Positions 1 to 6,794 of a stretch of DNA of 37,105 nt are shown here, piece by piece. The notes beneath the pieces were generated by a model. It was not told the DNA's origin, did no database searches, and was given only the letters and a program-made list of their open reading frames with translations. The DNA is taken from NCBI GenBank assembly GCA_964557005.1, contig CAZKYI010000014.1, positions 1 through 37,105 on the forward strand, in the 5' to 3' direction. The stretch comes from JBECKS01 sp964557005. GTDB lineage: Bacteria; Pseudomonadota; Gammaproteobacteria; Pseudomonadales; JBECKS01. Every line of letters starts with the position of its first letter. Positions within the stretch are counted from its first letter, which is position 1. Both the position numbers and the translations under genes were made by a program.

Positions 1-15
1 GCTGGCTGGCTGGCT
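1..15 (+). repeat. Tetranucleotide tract (GCTG)n cut by window edge
   Basis: The first 15 bases are 3.75 units of GCTG, lying in the reading frame upstream of the lipoprotein signal peptide. The other two frames hit stops within about 30 bases. The full unit count is unknown because the tract runs off the window. Confidence 0.5.
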
Positions 16-2083
16 ATCTAACCGTCTAACAACTCATATAAGCGGATTATTCCGCGCCTTTATTGCGCTGCTGCTTGCAGTTACCGTGGCCGCCTGTAGT
101 GGCGGAGGCGACGGTAGTGGCGGGAATAATAGTGGTAATGGTAACAACAATGGCGGCGGTAATAATAATGGTGGTGATAAAGATAAAAGCTGGACGCTAA
201 TCTATGCTGCTGGAACGGGTGGCAGTGTTAGTGGCAATACAACACAAACGGTAGTAGATGGTGCAAATGGCACAGCCGTTACTGCCGTGCCAGATATTGG
301 TTATACGTTCAGCCAGTGGAGTGATGGCAATAGCAACGCCACAAGAACCGATTTCAATATTCAAGCCAACCTGAACGTGATGGCATGGTTCAACGCTATA
401 GACGCGACGCAATATACGGTGACATATGCGGCAGGTACGGGTGGCAGCATTAGCGGTAATACTTCGCAAACTGTTGAGCAAGGCGGTAGTGGCTCGTCAG
501 TGACGGCGCAGCCGACCAGTGGCTACCACTTTACCCAATGGAGTGATAACAACACCAACACCACCCGCAGTGAAAGCAATGTACAAAGTAACCTCAACTT
601 TACCGCGCAGTTTGCGCTTAACCAATATAGTCTGAACTACAGTGCTGGAACGGGTGGAAGCATTACAGGAAGCAGTGCACAAACTGTTAATCATGGTGCA
701 AACGGTACAGCTGTTACTGCGGTTCCGAATGTTGGCTATACATTCACTCAGTGGAGCGATAGCAATACCAATGCCACTCGTACAGATAACAATGTACAGG
801 GCAATATCACGGTAACAGCCAATTTTTCAGTGGTATCGTCAGGTACAGTGGTCAGACCCCTTAACGACACTGGCATTATGACCTGTGGTGATTATGCCTA
901 TTCCCCCGGTAGCACCAACCACCATAACAATATCGCTGCTCCCTTTGGTATTTGTGGCACAGATGTCAATGGCGACCCGGTGCCTGTTGGACAAGATGCT
1001 GAGCATGGCCGTGATGCTTTGGCTGCAAAAAGTAACCTGATTAAAGTAGGTGCAGGTGAGGCGGGGTTTGACTTCACCAAGCTCGATGCCAACGGCAATG
1101 ACCTGCCATCAAACGCGGTAGAGTGGTCTTGTGTGCGTGATAACCACACTGGTTTGATTTGGGAAGTAAAGGTGAACGATGCCAGCCACTTGCGCCATTA
1201 CGAACATTCATACACTTGGTACAACCCGAATTCAGCAACAAACGGTGGTAGCGCAGGAACACAGAACGGTACTAGTAACTGTAGTGGTGGCAGTGGTTGC
1301 GACACGCAAAAATTTGTGGCTGATGTCAATGCCACCACTTTGTGCGGCCATAACGATTGGCGAATGCCCTCAGCGGTGGAATTGCAATCCATTGTGCACT
1401 ATGGGCGTGTTTCTGCGATTGATATCGACTACTTCCCCGATATGCCATCATTTTCCTTCTGGTCGTCTTCGCCCGATGCCCGCTACCCTAACACCGCGTT
1501 GGGCGTTGTTTTCAGCATTGGCATTGGCCAAGTTAACCAGGGCGGCAAGAGTACTAGCAGAAGAGTCAGGCTCGTCCGCGGGGTGCAGCCCAGCGAGCCA
1601 GCGGCGACTGTGTGTAACGGTACTAATGAAAACAGTGCTATTACGGCGACCACGCCAACACAAGACTTTGAAGACCACAGTGATGGCACTGTTACCCATA
1701 TTCCTACGGGTTTAATGTGGAAGCGTTGCAGCCAAGGGCAAAGCTGGAATGGCACAACCTGCACTGGAACGGCGGGTACTTTTAACTGGCCGAGCGCATT
1801 GGCCGAAGCACAAGCAGAAACCTTTGCCACTTACAGTGACTGGCGTTTGCCCAATATAAAAGAGTTACGTTCTATTGTGGAGGAGCGTTGTTACAGACCG
1901 AGTATCAATACGGTGATTTTCCCCAACACACCATTAAGTTGGGTCTGGTCGTCTTCGCCCTATGTCGACTATAGTAACGTCGCGTGGCTCGTTCACTTCG
2001 ACTATGGCAGTGATGCCTATGTTAACTTCGTCGGTAAGAATAGCAGTATTAGAATAGTCAGGCTCGTTCGTACGGTAGAGTGA
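2..2083 (+). CDS. Surface lipoprotein with three InlB-type B repeats and two DUF1566 domains (5' end outside window)
   Basis: The frame is open from base 2, and no ATG/GTG/TTG precedes the GTG at 86, so the true start lies left of the window. The GTG falls inside a signal peptide: a hydrophobic run (FRAFIALLLAVTV) leads to a lipobox with its Cys at 95-97, predicting a lipid-anchored protein. A Gly/Asn-rich spacer follows (about 98-185), then three divergent InlB B-type repeats of about 68 residues (about 191-391, 410-613, 623-826), each with a TGGS...SGN start and a QWSD core. Two DUF1566 (Lcl C-terminal-like) domains follow, about 842-1590 and 1650-2080. Each has TGLxW, WRxPxxxEL, WSSSP and VRLVR motifs. 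The layout suggests a membrane-anchored stalk presenting two C-type-lectin-like tips. The ends of both DUF1566 domains look like DGR variable regions. Ligand and function are unknown; an adhesin or binding protein is inference. Confidence 0.85.
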   Translation: MAGWLSNRLTTHISGLFRAFIALLLAVTVAACSGGGDGSGGNNSGNGNNNGGGNNNGGDKDKSWTLIYAAGTGGSVSGNTTQTVVDGANGTAVTAVPDIGYTFSQWSDGNSNATRTDFNIQANLNVMAWFNAIDATQYTVTYAAGTGGSISGNTSQTVEQGGSGSSVTAQPTSGYHFTQWSDNNTNTTRSESNVQSNLNFTAQFALNQYSLNYSAGTGGSITGSSAQTVNHGANGTAVTAVPNVGYTFTQWSDSNTNATRTDNNVQGNITVTANFSVVSSGTVVRPLNDTGIMTCGDYAYSPGSTNHHNNIAAPFGICGTDVNGDPVPVGQDAEHGRDALAAKSNLIKVGAGEAGFDFTKLDANGNDLPSNAVEWSCVRDNHTGLIWEVKVNDASHLRHYEHSYTWYNPNSATNGGSAGTQNGTSNCSGGSGCDTQKFVADVNATTLCGHNDWRMPSAVELQSIVHYGRVSAIDIDYFPDMPSFSFWSSSPDARYPNTALGVVFSIGIGQVNQGGKSTSRRVRLVRGVQPSEPAATVCNGTNENSAITATTPTQDFEDHSDGTVTHIPTGLMWKRCSQGQSWNGTTCTGTAGTFNWPSALAEAQAETFATYSDWRLPNIKELRSIVEERCYRPSINTVIFPNTPLSWVWSSSPYVDYSNVAWLVHFDYGSDAYVNFVGKNSSIRIVRLVRTVE
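1460..1579 (+). other. Putative DGR-type variable region 1 (end of first DUF1566 domain)
   Basis: The segment begins with TGGTCGTCTTCGCCC (WSSSP) and ends with GTCAGGCTCGT (VRLV). Both anchors are identical to the matching parts of the second DUF1566 domain. Between them most codons are NNC or NNT, and they differ from domain 2 mainly at the first and second bases. Family knowledge: DGR reverse transcription randomises template adenines, so AAC/AAT codons become NNY codons. No template repeat was found in the window. Confidence 0.55.
1946..2071 (+). other. Putative DGR-type variable region 2 (C-terminal end of second DUF1566 domain)
   Basis: This has the same WSSSP and VRLVR anchors as the first region. 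It lies at the extreme 3' end of the gene, the usual place for a DGR variable region. In the first 16 codons after the WSSSP anchor (1961-2008 against 1475-1522), hand alignment gives 17 differences at codon positions 1 and 2 but only 2 at position 3. Confidence 0.6.
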
Positions 2084-2173
2084 TTTTGGCGCGCGGTTTT
2101 TTTGGTAAGCCTCTTTATTTTTCTGTATGCGTCTAACAAATACTAACATCGGACGTTCGGAGTGGGGTAAAGG

Positions 2174-2200
2174 GATCTTTCGACTCACTGCGTTCGCTCA
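2174..2200 (+). repeat. Left half of a REP-like palindrome split by the IS1111-type element
   Basis: The sequence resembles the reverse complement of the REP arm at 13305-13337: both share TCACTGCGTTC followed by CTCA. Joined to the bases right of the insertion element (3525-3533, AGATGACAG), it restores the REP core ...CGCTCA-AGATGACAG. Confidence 0.55.
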
Positions 2201-2203
2201 ATG

Positions 2204-2215
2204 TATGGACTCCAC
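2204..2215 (+). repeat. Left subterminal inverted repeat of the IS1111-type element
   Basis: TATGGACTCCAC is an exact reverse complement of 3509-3520. The match ends at both flanking bases, so the repeat is exactly 12 bp. Confidence 0.85.
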
Positions 2216-2269
2216 TTTCCAAGCGATTAAGCTTGGTGGTGACCAAACCAAAACAAGAGGAGCCCATAC

Positions 2270-3298
2270 ATGAATCATCGTACCGTCATTGCAGCCGATA
2301 TTGCAAAAAATGTTTTTCAATGCGTGCAGTTTAAAAACAATCATCAGATTGGTAAAAATCGAGCTTATAAACGCAAGGATTTCATTCGACTAATCACCGA
2401 AAGCAAGCCGTGTGTATTAGTCATGGAAACGTGTGGCGGTGCTCAACATTGGGCACGCCTTGCGAAGAAATATCAGCATGAAGTGATTTTGATTGCACCG
2501 CGTATTGTGGCGGGTTATCGACATGGACAAAAAACCGATGCCAATGATGCACTGGCGATTTATGAGGCATCGCGTGCGCAACATTTAAAAGCATCGCCAC
2601 AGAAAACACTGGAACAACAAAATCTGGCTACGCTGGAGAGTGTACGCAGCCACTACCAACGCCAAAAAACCAAATTAAACAATGCCATCAGAGGCTTGCT
2701 GTCCGAGTTTGGTATTGTGATGCCCAAAGGGTATGCCCGCTTGCGTGCACAACTGCCCCTGATTCTGGAAGATGGCGAAAATGGTTTACCCGATGAAAGC
2801 CGTTTTGCTATTGATGTGTATTGGCAAGATTGGCAGCAATCCCATTTGAAAGTGCAACAAATGGAAAAACAAAAACTGAAAGTGCTTGGCGAAATCAGCC
2901 ATGCCAAAAGTTTGTTAAAGATAGAAGGTGTTGGGCCAGTGTGTGCGTCTCAATTAGTGTGTGCACTGGGTGATGCTTCCGTCTTCAAGAGGGGTAAAGA
3001 CGCTGCTGCCTTTATTGGCACGTCACCGAAACAACACAGTTCGGGTGGCAAGGAAATTTCCATCGGCATCAGTAAAAAAACAGGACATAAACAATTACGA
3101 TCAGCACTCATACAAGGTGCCTGGTCGGTCATTATTAAACTGAAAGCCAAAGCCAGTCCTTCCAGCGAAAAGGAGCGATGGCTACTTCAGTTAATCGAGC
3201 GGGTCGGTGAGAATCGAGCCGCTGTCGCCTTGGCGAACAAAAACGTGCGCACTGCGTGGGCGTTGTTAGTCCATCAACGCGAGTACGTTGCTGCGTAA
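2270..3298 (+). CDS. IS110-family (IS1111-type) DEDD transposase/recombinase
   Basis: A 342-residue protein, normal for the family. The N-terminal RuvC-like DEDD domain shows Asp10 (AADIAK), Glu53 (VMETCGG), Asp90 and Asp93 (KTDANDA). The C-terminal Tnp_20 domain carries the IEGVGP...AFIGTSP motifs and a SSGGK motif (Ser257/Ser258) that should hold the catalytic serine. The ATG follows AAGAGGAGCCCATAC, a good ribosome binding site about 9 bases upstream. Family knowledge: these enzymes excise a circle and insert it without a duplication, guided by a structured RNA from the element's noncoding end. The reading frame is intact, so the element may be active. Confidence 0.92.
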   Translation: MNHRTVIAADIAKNVFQCVQFKNNHQIGKNRAYKRKDFIRLITESKPCVLVMETCGGAQHWARLAKKYQHEVILIAPRIVAGYRHGQKTDANDALAIYEASRAQHLKASPQKTLEQQNLATLESVRSHYQRQKTKLNNAIRGLLSEFGIVMPKGYARLRAQLPLILEDGENGLPDESRFAIDVYWQDWQQSHLKVQQMEKQKLKVLGEISHAKSLLKIEGVGPVCASQLVCALGDASVFKRGKDAAAFIGTSPKQHSSGGKEISIGISKKTGHKQLRSALIQGAWSVIIKLKAKASPSSEKERWLLQLIERVGENRAAVALANKNVRTAWALLVHQREYVAA

Positions 3299-3508
3299 GC
3301 AGTAAAGCATTAGCAAAACAAAGCAAATAGTAAGAGTGTGTAAAACAGCCTTCATCAAACCTGTTCATCTTGACGGTCATTAAGACCTCTCGCTCGCAAA
3401 GGCATGAAGGTACGCTCACATTGAGGGTCAGTGGTTCGCTACCACAATCAGAGACCGAATATACGCGTGTGCTCGTTTTTACATATCAAAACTTTTGCTT
3501 GCTAATAC
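3299..3508 (+). ncRNA. Candidate bridge RNA region in the IS right end
   Basis: These 210 noncoding bases between the transposase stop and the right inverted repeat are where IS1111-group elements are expected to encode their bridge RNA. Local hairpins are visible: GTGGT-TCGCT-ACCAC at 3431-3445 and GGTC-ATTAA-GACC at 3375-3387. TCATCTTGA at 3365-3373 is the exact reverse complement of the rebuilt target junction TCA/AGATGA, and CGCTCA at 3413-3418 equals the left target side. The RNA boundaries and fold are not determined. Confidence 0.4.
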
Positions 3509-3520
3509 GTGGAGTCCATA
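3509..3520 (+). repeat. Right subterminal inverted repeat of the IS1111-type element
   Basis: GTGGAGTCCATA is an exact reverse complement of 2204-2215. Confidence 0.85.
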
Positions 3521-3591
3521 TACAAGATGACAGTAGAGAGAGTACCTTGAGTGTCTGGATTACATGGCTAAACAACGCATTCAGGTTGGTT

Positions 3592-3619
3592 GTAGGGGCG
3601 AATGATTATTCGCCCCTAC
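3592..3619. repeat. REP-like perfect hairpin (12-bp stem) overlapping the lytic transglycosylase stop codon
   Basis: GTAGGGGCGAAT, a 4-base loop (GATT) and ATTCGCCCCTAC form a perfect stem. There is no T-run, so it is more likely a dispersed REP-type palindrome than a simple intrinsic terminator. The TAG stop of the leftward gene (3616-3618) lies within the right arm. The remainder of the gene-free stretch (3534-3591) shows nothing recognisable. Confidence 0.7.
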
Positions 3620-4272
3620 GGTGATTCAAACTCCCTCTTAAAAGCAAAAACCTTTTCCACATAGCGTTGCGTTTCAGGGAAGGGTGGAATGCCGCCATAT
3701 TTATTCACGGCGGTTTCCCCTGCGTTGTAAGCCGCCAGTGCCAGCGTTAAATCGTTTTTATATTTTTCAAGTAAATACTTGATGTGTCGGGTTCCTGCAT
3801 CAATATTCTGTTTGCTGTTGTAACTGTCATGCACCTGATAGCTGTGCGCGGTTTTGGGCATCAACTGCATCAAACCTTGTGCGCCTGCTCGTGAAAGTGC
3901 ATCGGGATTAAAATCAGATTCTGCCTTGATAATGGCTTTAATCAGCGCTTCTTCCACCTCATACTTTTCTGCCGCTTCCCTGATGAACTTCTGAAAGGCC
4001 GATGGCGAGAACGCTCTGTTCTGGTTGCTTGGTGGCGTTTTTTCTATATCGGCAGCATTGAGCAAGGTGTAACCTGTTTCATACACAGGCTTGTCGGTGA
4101 ACAGTAATTTGCCATTGGGTAAGCGGTATTTGTAAATTTGTGCTTCACTTGCAGGGCTGAAACACAGGCTCAACACACAGGCGAAACAAAGGGATAACAC
4201 CCGAAAATTGCGTGAGTTGGAAACCGAGGCTGTATGCTGGGTGCTTGTCATGGCTTGGTATTCTAAGCGCAT
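3616..4272 (-). CDS. Secreted lytic transglycosylase with DUF4124 and SLT domains
   Basis: A 218-residue protein. A hydrophobic signal segment (about residues 23-44, ending ASEA before QIYKY) directs export. A short DUF4124-like segment follows (about 46-62, IYKYRLPNGKLLFTDKP). A goose-lysozyme-like SLT domain follows (about 92-205) with putative catalytic Glu118 in IKAESDF and the motifs GAQGLMQLMP and ALAAYNAGE. It should cleave peptidoglycan glycan strands with formation of 1,6-anhydromuramyl ends in the periplasm. The start is uncertain: ATG at 4272 or ATG at 4251, neither with a clear ribosome binding site; 4251 still leaves a full signal peptide. The C-terminal Pro and stop come from the REP hairpin at 3592-3619. 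The gene diverges from glutathione reductase. Confidence 0.85.
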   Translation of the reverse strand: MRLEYQAMTSTQHTASVSNSRNFRVLSLCFACVLSLCFSPASEAQIYKYRLPNGKLLFTDKPVYETGYTLLNAADIEKTPPSNQNRAFSPSAFQKFIREAAEKYEVEEALIKAIIKAESDFNPDALSRAGAQGLMQLMPKTAHSYQVHDSYNSKQNIDAGTRHIKYLLEKYKNDLTLALAAYNAGETAVNKYGGIPPFPETQRYVEKVFAFKREFESP

Positions 4273-4314
4273 GTTTTGTAACAGGTAAATAAATTAAACA
4301 GTGAAGGTGATGCA

Positions 4315-5670
4315 GTGGATTTTGATTTAATTGTTATCGGTGCAGGGTCGGGTGGTGTGCGGGCAGCGCGTATGGCTGCGGCATTGGGTAAAAAAGTGGC
4401 CATTGTTGAGCATCAGGCTTTGGGTGGTACGTGTGTTAACGTGGGTTGTGTGCCCAAAAAATTATTGTTTTATGCGGCTGACTTTGCACATCAATTTAAA
4501 GATGCACAGGGTTTTGGCTGGAACATAAACAAGGCTCAGTTTAACTGGCAGCAGCTTATTCAAAATAAAAATAAAGAAATTGCACGCCTGAACGGAATTT
4601 ATGGCAATTTGCTTGCAGCCGCAGGTGTGCATTTTATTCAGGGCAAAGCGCGTGTTACAGGTGCGCATACTGTAGAAGTTGCGGGTAAGAGTTATCAGGC
4701 CGACAAGCTGCTTATTGCAACGGGTTCCAGCGCTTTTATTCCTGATATTGAAGGAAAAGAATGGGCAGACACTTCGGATGCGATGTTTTTTCTGGAGCAA
4801 TTGCCGAACAAAATTCTGATTGTCGGTGGTGGCTATATTGCTGTGGAATTTGCAGGCATTTTTAATGCGCTGGGTGTTAAAACACATTTGATTTATCGCG
4901 GTGAACTGTTTTTGCAGGGTTTCGATCAGGATTTACGCAAGCGCCTGTACAAGGAAATGCAGCAAAAAGGTGTGCATGTCCAGTTTCAAAAAAATATTCG
5001 TTCGATAAAAAAACAAACTCAGGATTTGCTGTGCCAGTTTGAAGACGGCACCACCGAAAATTTTGACAGGGTATTATTTGCAACGGGGCGAGTGCCCAAT
5101 ACCCATGAATTGGGTTTGGATGCGGCAGGCATCACATTGGGTAAAAGGGGTGCCATTGAAGTGAATACGTTTTTTCAAACCCATGTTGCTTCGATTTATG
5201 CCTTGGGCGATGTGATTGCGCGTGTGCCGTTAACCCCCGTTGCGATTGAAGAAGCGATGGTGTGTGTTGACCAGCTTTATGGCTCACAACAAAAACACAT
5301 GGATTACAGCAATATTCCCAGCGCGGTGTTTTCGCAGCCCAATATCGCAAGTGTGGGTTTAAGCGAAGCTCAGGCTGTGGCCTTGTCGCTTGAAGAAGGA
5401 TTTGAAGTGCAAGTGTTTGAAAGTGATTTCCGCGCCTTGAAATATACACTGACCGATAATCCAGAGCGCAGCTATATGAAATTGATTGTCAACAAACGCA
5501 CGCAGAAAGTCCTGGGTGTGCATATGTTAGGGGACAACGCTGCCGAAATTATTCAGGGCTTCGCAGTGGCGGTGAAGATGGGTGCGAGCAAGCAGGATTT
5601 TGACAACACGCTGGGGATTCACCCAAGTTCTGCCGAAGAATTTGTGACCATGCGCAGCGCACGAAGTTAA
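4315..5670 (+). CDS. gor: Glutathione-disulfide reductase
   Basis: A 451-residue class I flavoprotein disulfide reductase, the usual length. The FAD-binding GxGxxG is at residues 9-14 (GAGSGG). The redox-active disulfide is Cys40-Cys45 in GGTCVNVGCVPKK, the glutathione reductase form. A second dinucleotide fold (GGGYIAVEFAG) binds NADPH, and the second FAD motif is ALGDV. The C-terminal HPSSAEE carries the catalytic His-Glu pair contributed to the partner subunit. It reduces oxidised glutathione with NADPH in the cytoplasm. The start is GTG with AAGGTG about 6 bases upstream; the ATG at 4310 is in another frame. The gene runs convergently into the nitroreductase gene with only 7 bases between the stops. 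Confidence 0.95.
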   Translation: MDFDLIVIGAGSGGVRAARMAAALGKKVAIVEHQALGGTCVNVGCVPKKLLFYAADFAHQFKDAQGFGWNINKAQFNWQQLIQNKNKEIARLNGIYGNLLAAAGVHFIQGKARVTGAHTVEVAGKSYQADKLLIATGSSAFIPDIEGKEWADTSDAMFFLEQLPNKILIVGGGYIAVEFAGIFNALGVKTHLIYRGELFLQGFDQDLRKRLYKEMQQKGVHVQFQKNIRSIKKQTQDLLCQFEDGTTENFDRVLFATGRVPNTHELGLDAAGITLGKRGAIEVNTFFQTHVASIYALGDVIARVPLTPVAIEEAMVCVDQLYGSQQKHMDYSNIPSAVFSQPNIASVGLSEAQAVALSLEEGFEVQVFESDFRALKYTLTDNPERSYMKLIVNKRTQKVLGVHMLGDNAAEIIQGFAVAVKMGASKQDFDNTLGIHPSSAEEFVTMRSARS

Positions 5671-5677
5671 ATCAGGT

Positions 5678-6238
5678 TTATGGCCAGTCGGCAAGATGCT
5701 GGCTAACATCGAGTTCTCTGGGATTTTTGTCACGGCCTTCCGCTGTCCCCACATAAAGAAAACCGATAATACTTTCGTTTTCAGCAAGCCCCAGCGCCTT
5801 GTTCATGTCTGGCGAGAAAGCAACATCCCCCGTGCGCCAGATGGAAGCATAGCCCATGCTGCGTAAACCCAGCCCAAGATTGTGCAATACACACCCCGTA
5901 GAAAGTTGTTGTTCAAGTTCGGGCACTTTTTCGTGAGGCTGGTAACAGCAAATGCCCACAATAATCATCGGCGCACGTTGTGCTTTTGCCGCCTTGTTTT
6001 CCAGTTCTTCCAGCGTGGCCTGTGGATGTTTTTGTTGGTGCATGGCGGCGAATACTTTGCCCAGTTGTTGCAAGCCTTCATTTTCAATACACAGAAAGCG
6101 CCAGGGGCGTAACTGTTTGTGGTCGGGCACTCGCAGGCATGCCTGAAACAGGTTTTCAAGTTCGTGCTTTGTCGGAGCAGGTGCATTCAATTTGTGGCCG
6201 GAAACACGTTGACCAATGGCTTGCAGAACAGGGTTCAT
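5678..6238 (-). CDS. YdjA-like NAD(P)H nitroreductase family protein
   Basis: A 186-residue FMN-dependent nitroreductase-fold protein. The order of motifs matches E. coli YdjA: APAPT near the N-terminus, RVPDHKQLRPWRF, a central RAPMIIVG strand, STGCVLHNL, and GYASIWRTG followed by IIGFLYVGT. The family uses FMN and NAD(P)H; the physiological substrate is not known. I chose the ATG at 6238 because AGGAA lies about 6-8 bases upstream and the protein then begins like family members (MNPVLQAIGQR). The frame stays open 24 codons further upstream to 6310, but that part does not look like family sequence. Confidence 0.85.
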   Translation of the reverse strand: MNPVLQAIGQRVSGHKLNAPAPTKHELENLFQACLRVPDHKQLRPWRFLCIENEGLQQLGKVFAAMHQQKHPQATLEELENKAAKAQRAPMIIVGICCYQPHEKVPELEQQLSTGCVLHNLGLGLRSMGYASIWRTGDVAFSPDMNKALGLAENESIIGFLYVGTAEGRDKNPRELDVSQHLADWP

Positions 6239-6377
6239 AACATTTCCTGAAAATGACGGGTGCGACAGGTTGTTGGTAGTTACATGATAACGTGTCTGGC
6301 TTGCCGACACTCATACTTACCTTTAACTCAAGGTTTGTTATTATCCTTGGAGTTTGAATCTTTTAAAGGGGAGAGAT

Positions 6378-6779
6378 ATGAGCAAAGAAGAACTGGAAAA
6401 ACGTATACGTGAAAGACGCACAGCCTATCTTTACGTGAGTATTTATAAAGCCAGTGGTGGTGGCTTTTTTGGTTTGCTGGCCGACTTGTCCAGAAGTGGA
6501 TTTAAACTCACTTCCGAAGCCGCCATTGAAGAAAACACTGAATTTAATCTGGCAATCAGAAACCCGCATCTGGTACCTGCTGATCAAATCAATACCTTTA
6601 CTGCAAAATCCATGTGGTCTTCCGCAAAGGAACATGGCTTGTTTGAAACAGGATTCCAGTTTGTAAGTGCCTCGGACGGTGCGAAGGGGCTGTTTCTCAG
6701 ACTTGAAAAAGATTTCGAAGCAACCGCCAAGGCCATTCAGGAACTGGACGAAGAATCTTATATCGTTGATAAGCCGTAA
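6378..6779 (+). CDS. PilZ domain protein (putative c-di-GMP binder)
   Basis: A 133-residue single-domain protein. The N-terminal RIRERR (RxxxR) followed after about 30 residues by ADLSRSG (DxSxxG) is the c-di-GMP-binding signature of PilZ domains. A later GFQFV strand closes the barrel. The ATG at 6378 sits 5-6 bases after GGGGAG, so it is preferred over the in-frame TTG at 6354. The partner or target is unknown. It is followed 15 bases downstream by the BASS-type transporter gene on the same strand. An alternative is a degenerate PilZ domain that does not bind the nucleotide, since the segment around DLSRSG is the only strong match. Confidence 0.7.
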   Translation: MSKEELEKRIRERRTAYLYVSIYKASGGGFFGLLADLSRSGFKLTSEAAIEENTEFNLAIRNPHLVPADQINTFTAKSMWSSAKEHGLFETGFQFVSASDGAKGLFLRLEKDFEATAKAIQELDEESYIVDKP

Positions 6780-6794
6780 GTATAAGGTTCCAAA

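Larger units (their letters stand above)
2201..3524 (+). mobile_element. IS110-family insertion sequence, IS1111 type (about 1.3 kb)
   Basis: One DEDD transposase gene is flanked by perfect 12-bp inverted repeats (TATGGACTCCAC at 2204-2215 and GTGGAGTCCATA at 3509-3520). Subterminal inverted repeats are known for the IS1111 subgroup and are absent from the IS110 subgroup. The left noncoding part is short (about 70 bp) and the right one long (about 225 bp), also as in IS1111. No target-site duplication is visible, as expected for this family. The ends at 2201 and 3524 are set by restoring the interrupted REP sequence and may be off by a few bases. Confidence 0.8.

Noticed and set aside
1179..1715. 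A 178-codon plus-strand frame inside the DUF1566 lipoprotein gene
   Set aside because: It lies wholly in another frame of a clear gene, has no family motifs, and the main frame carries all DUF1566 signatures.
3592..3619. Hairpin as a simple intrinsic terminator
   Set aside because: It has no T-run on either side and matches the look of a dispersed palindrome; a two-way termination role cannot be excluded.
3370..3624. An 84-codon plus-strand frame in the IS right end and REP hairpin
   Set aside because: It spans the inverted repeat, the element border and a palindrome, so it is not a gene unit.
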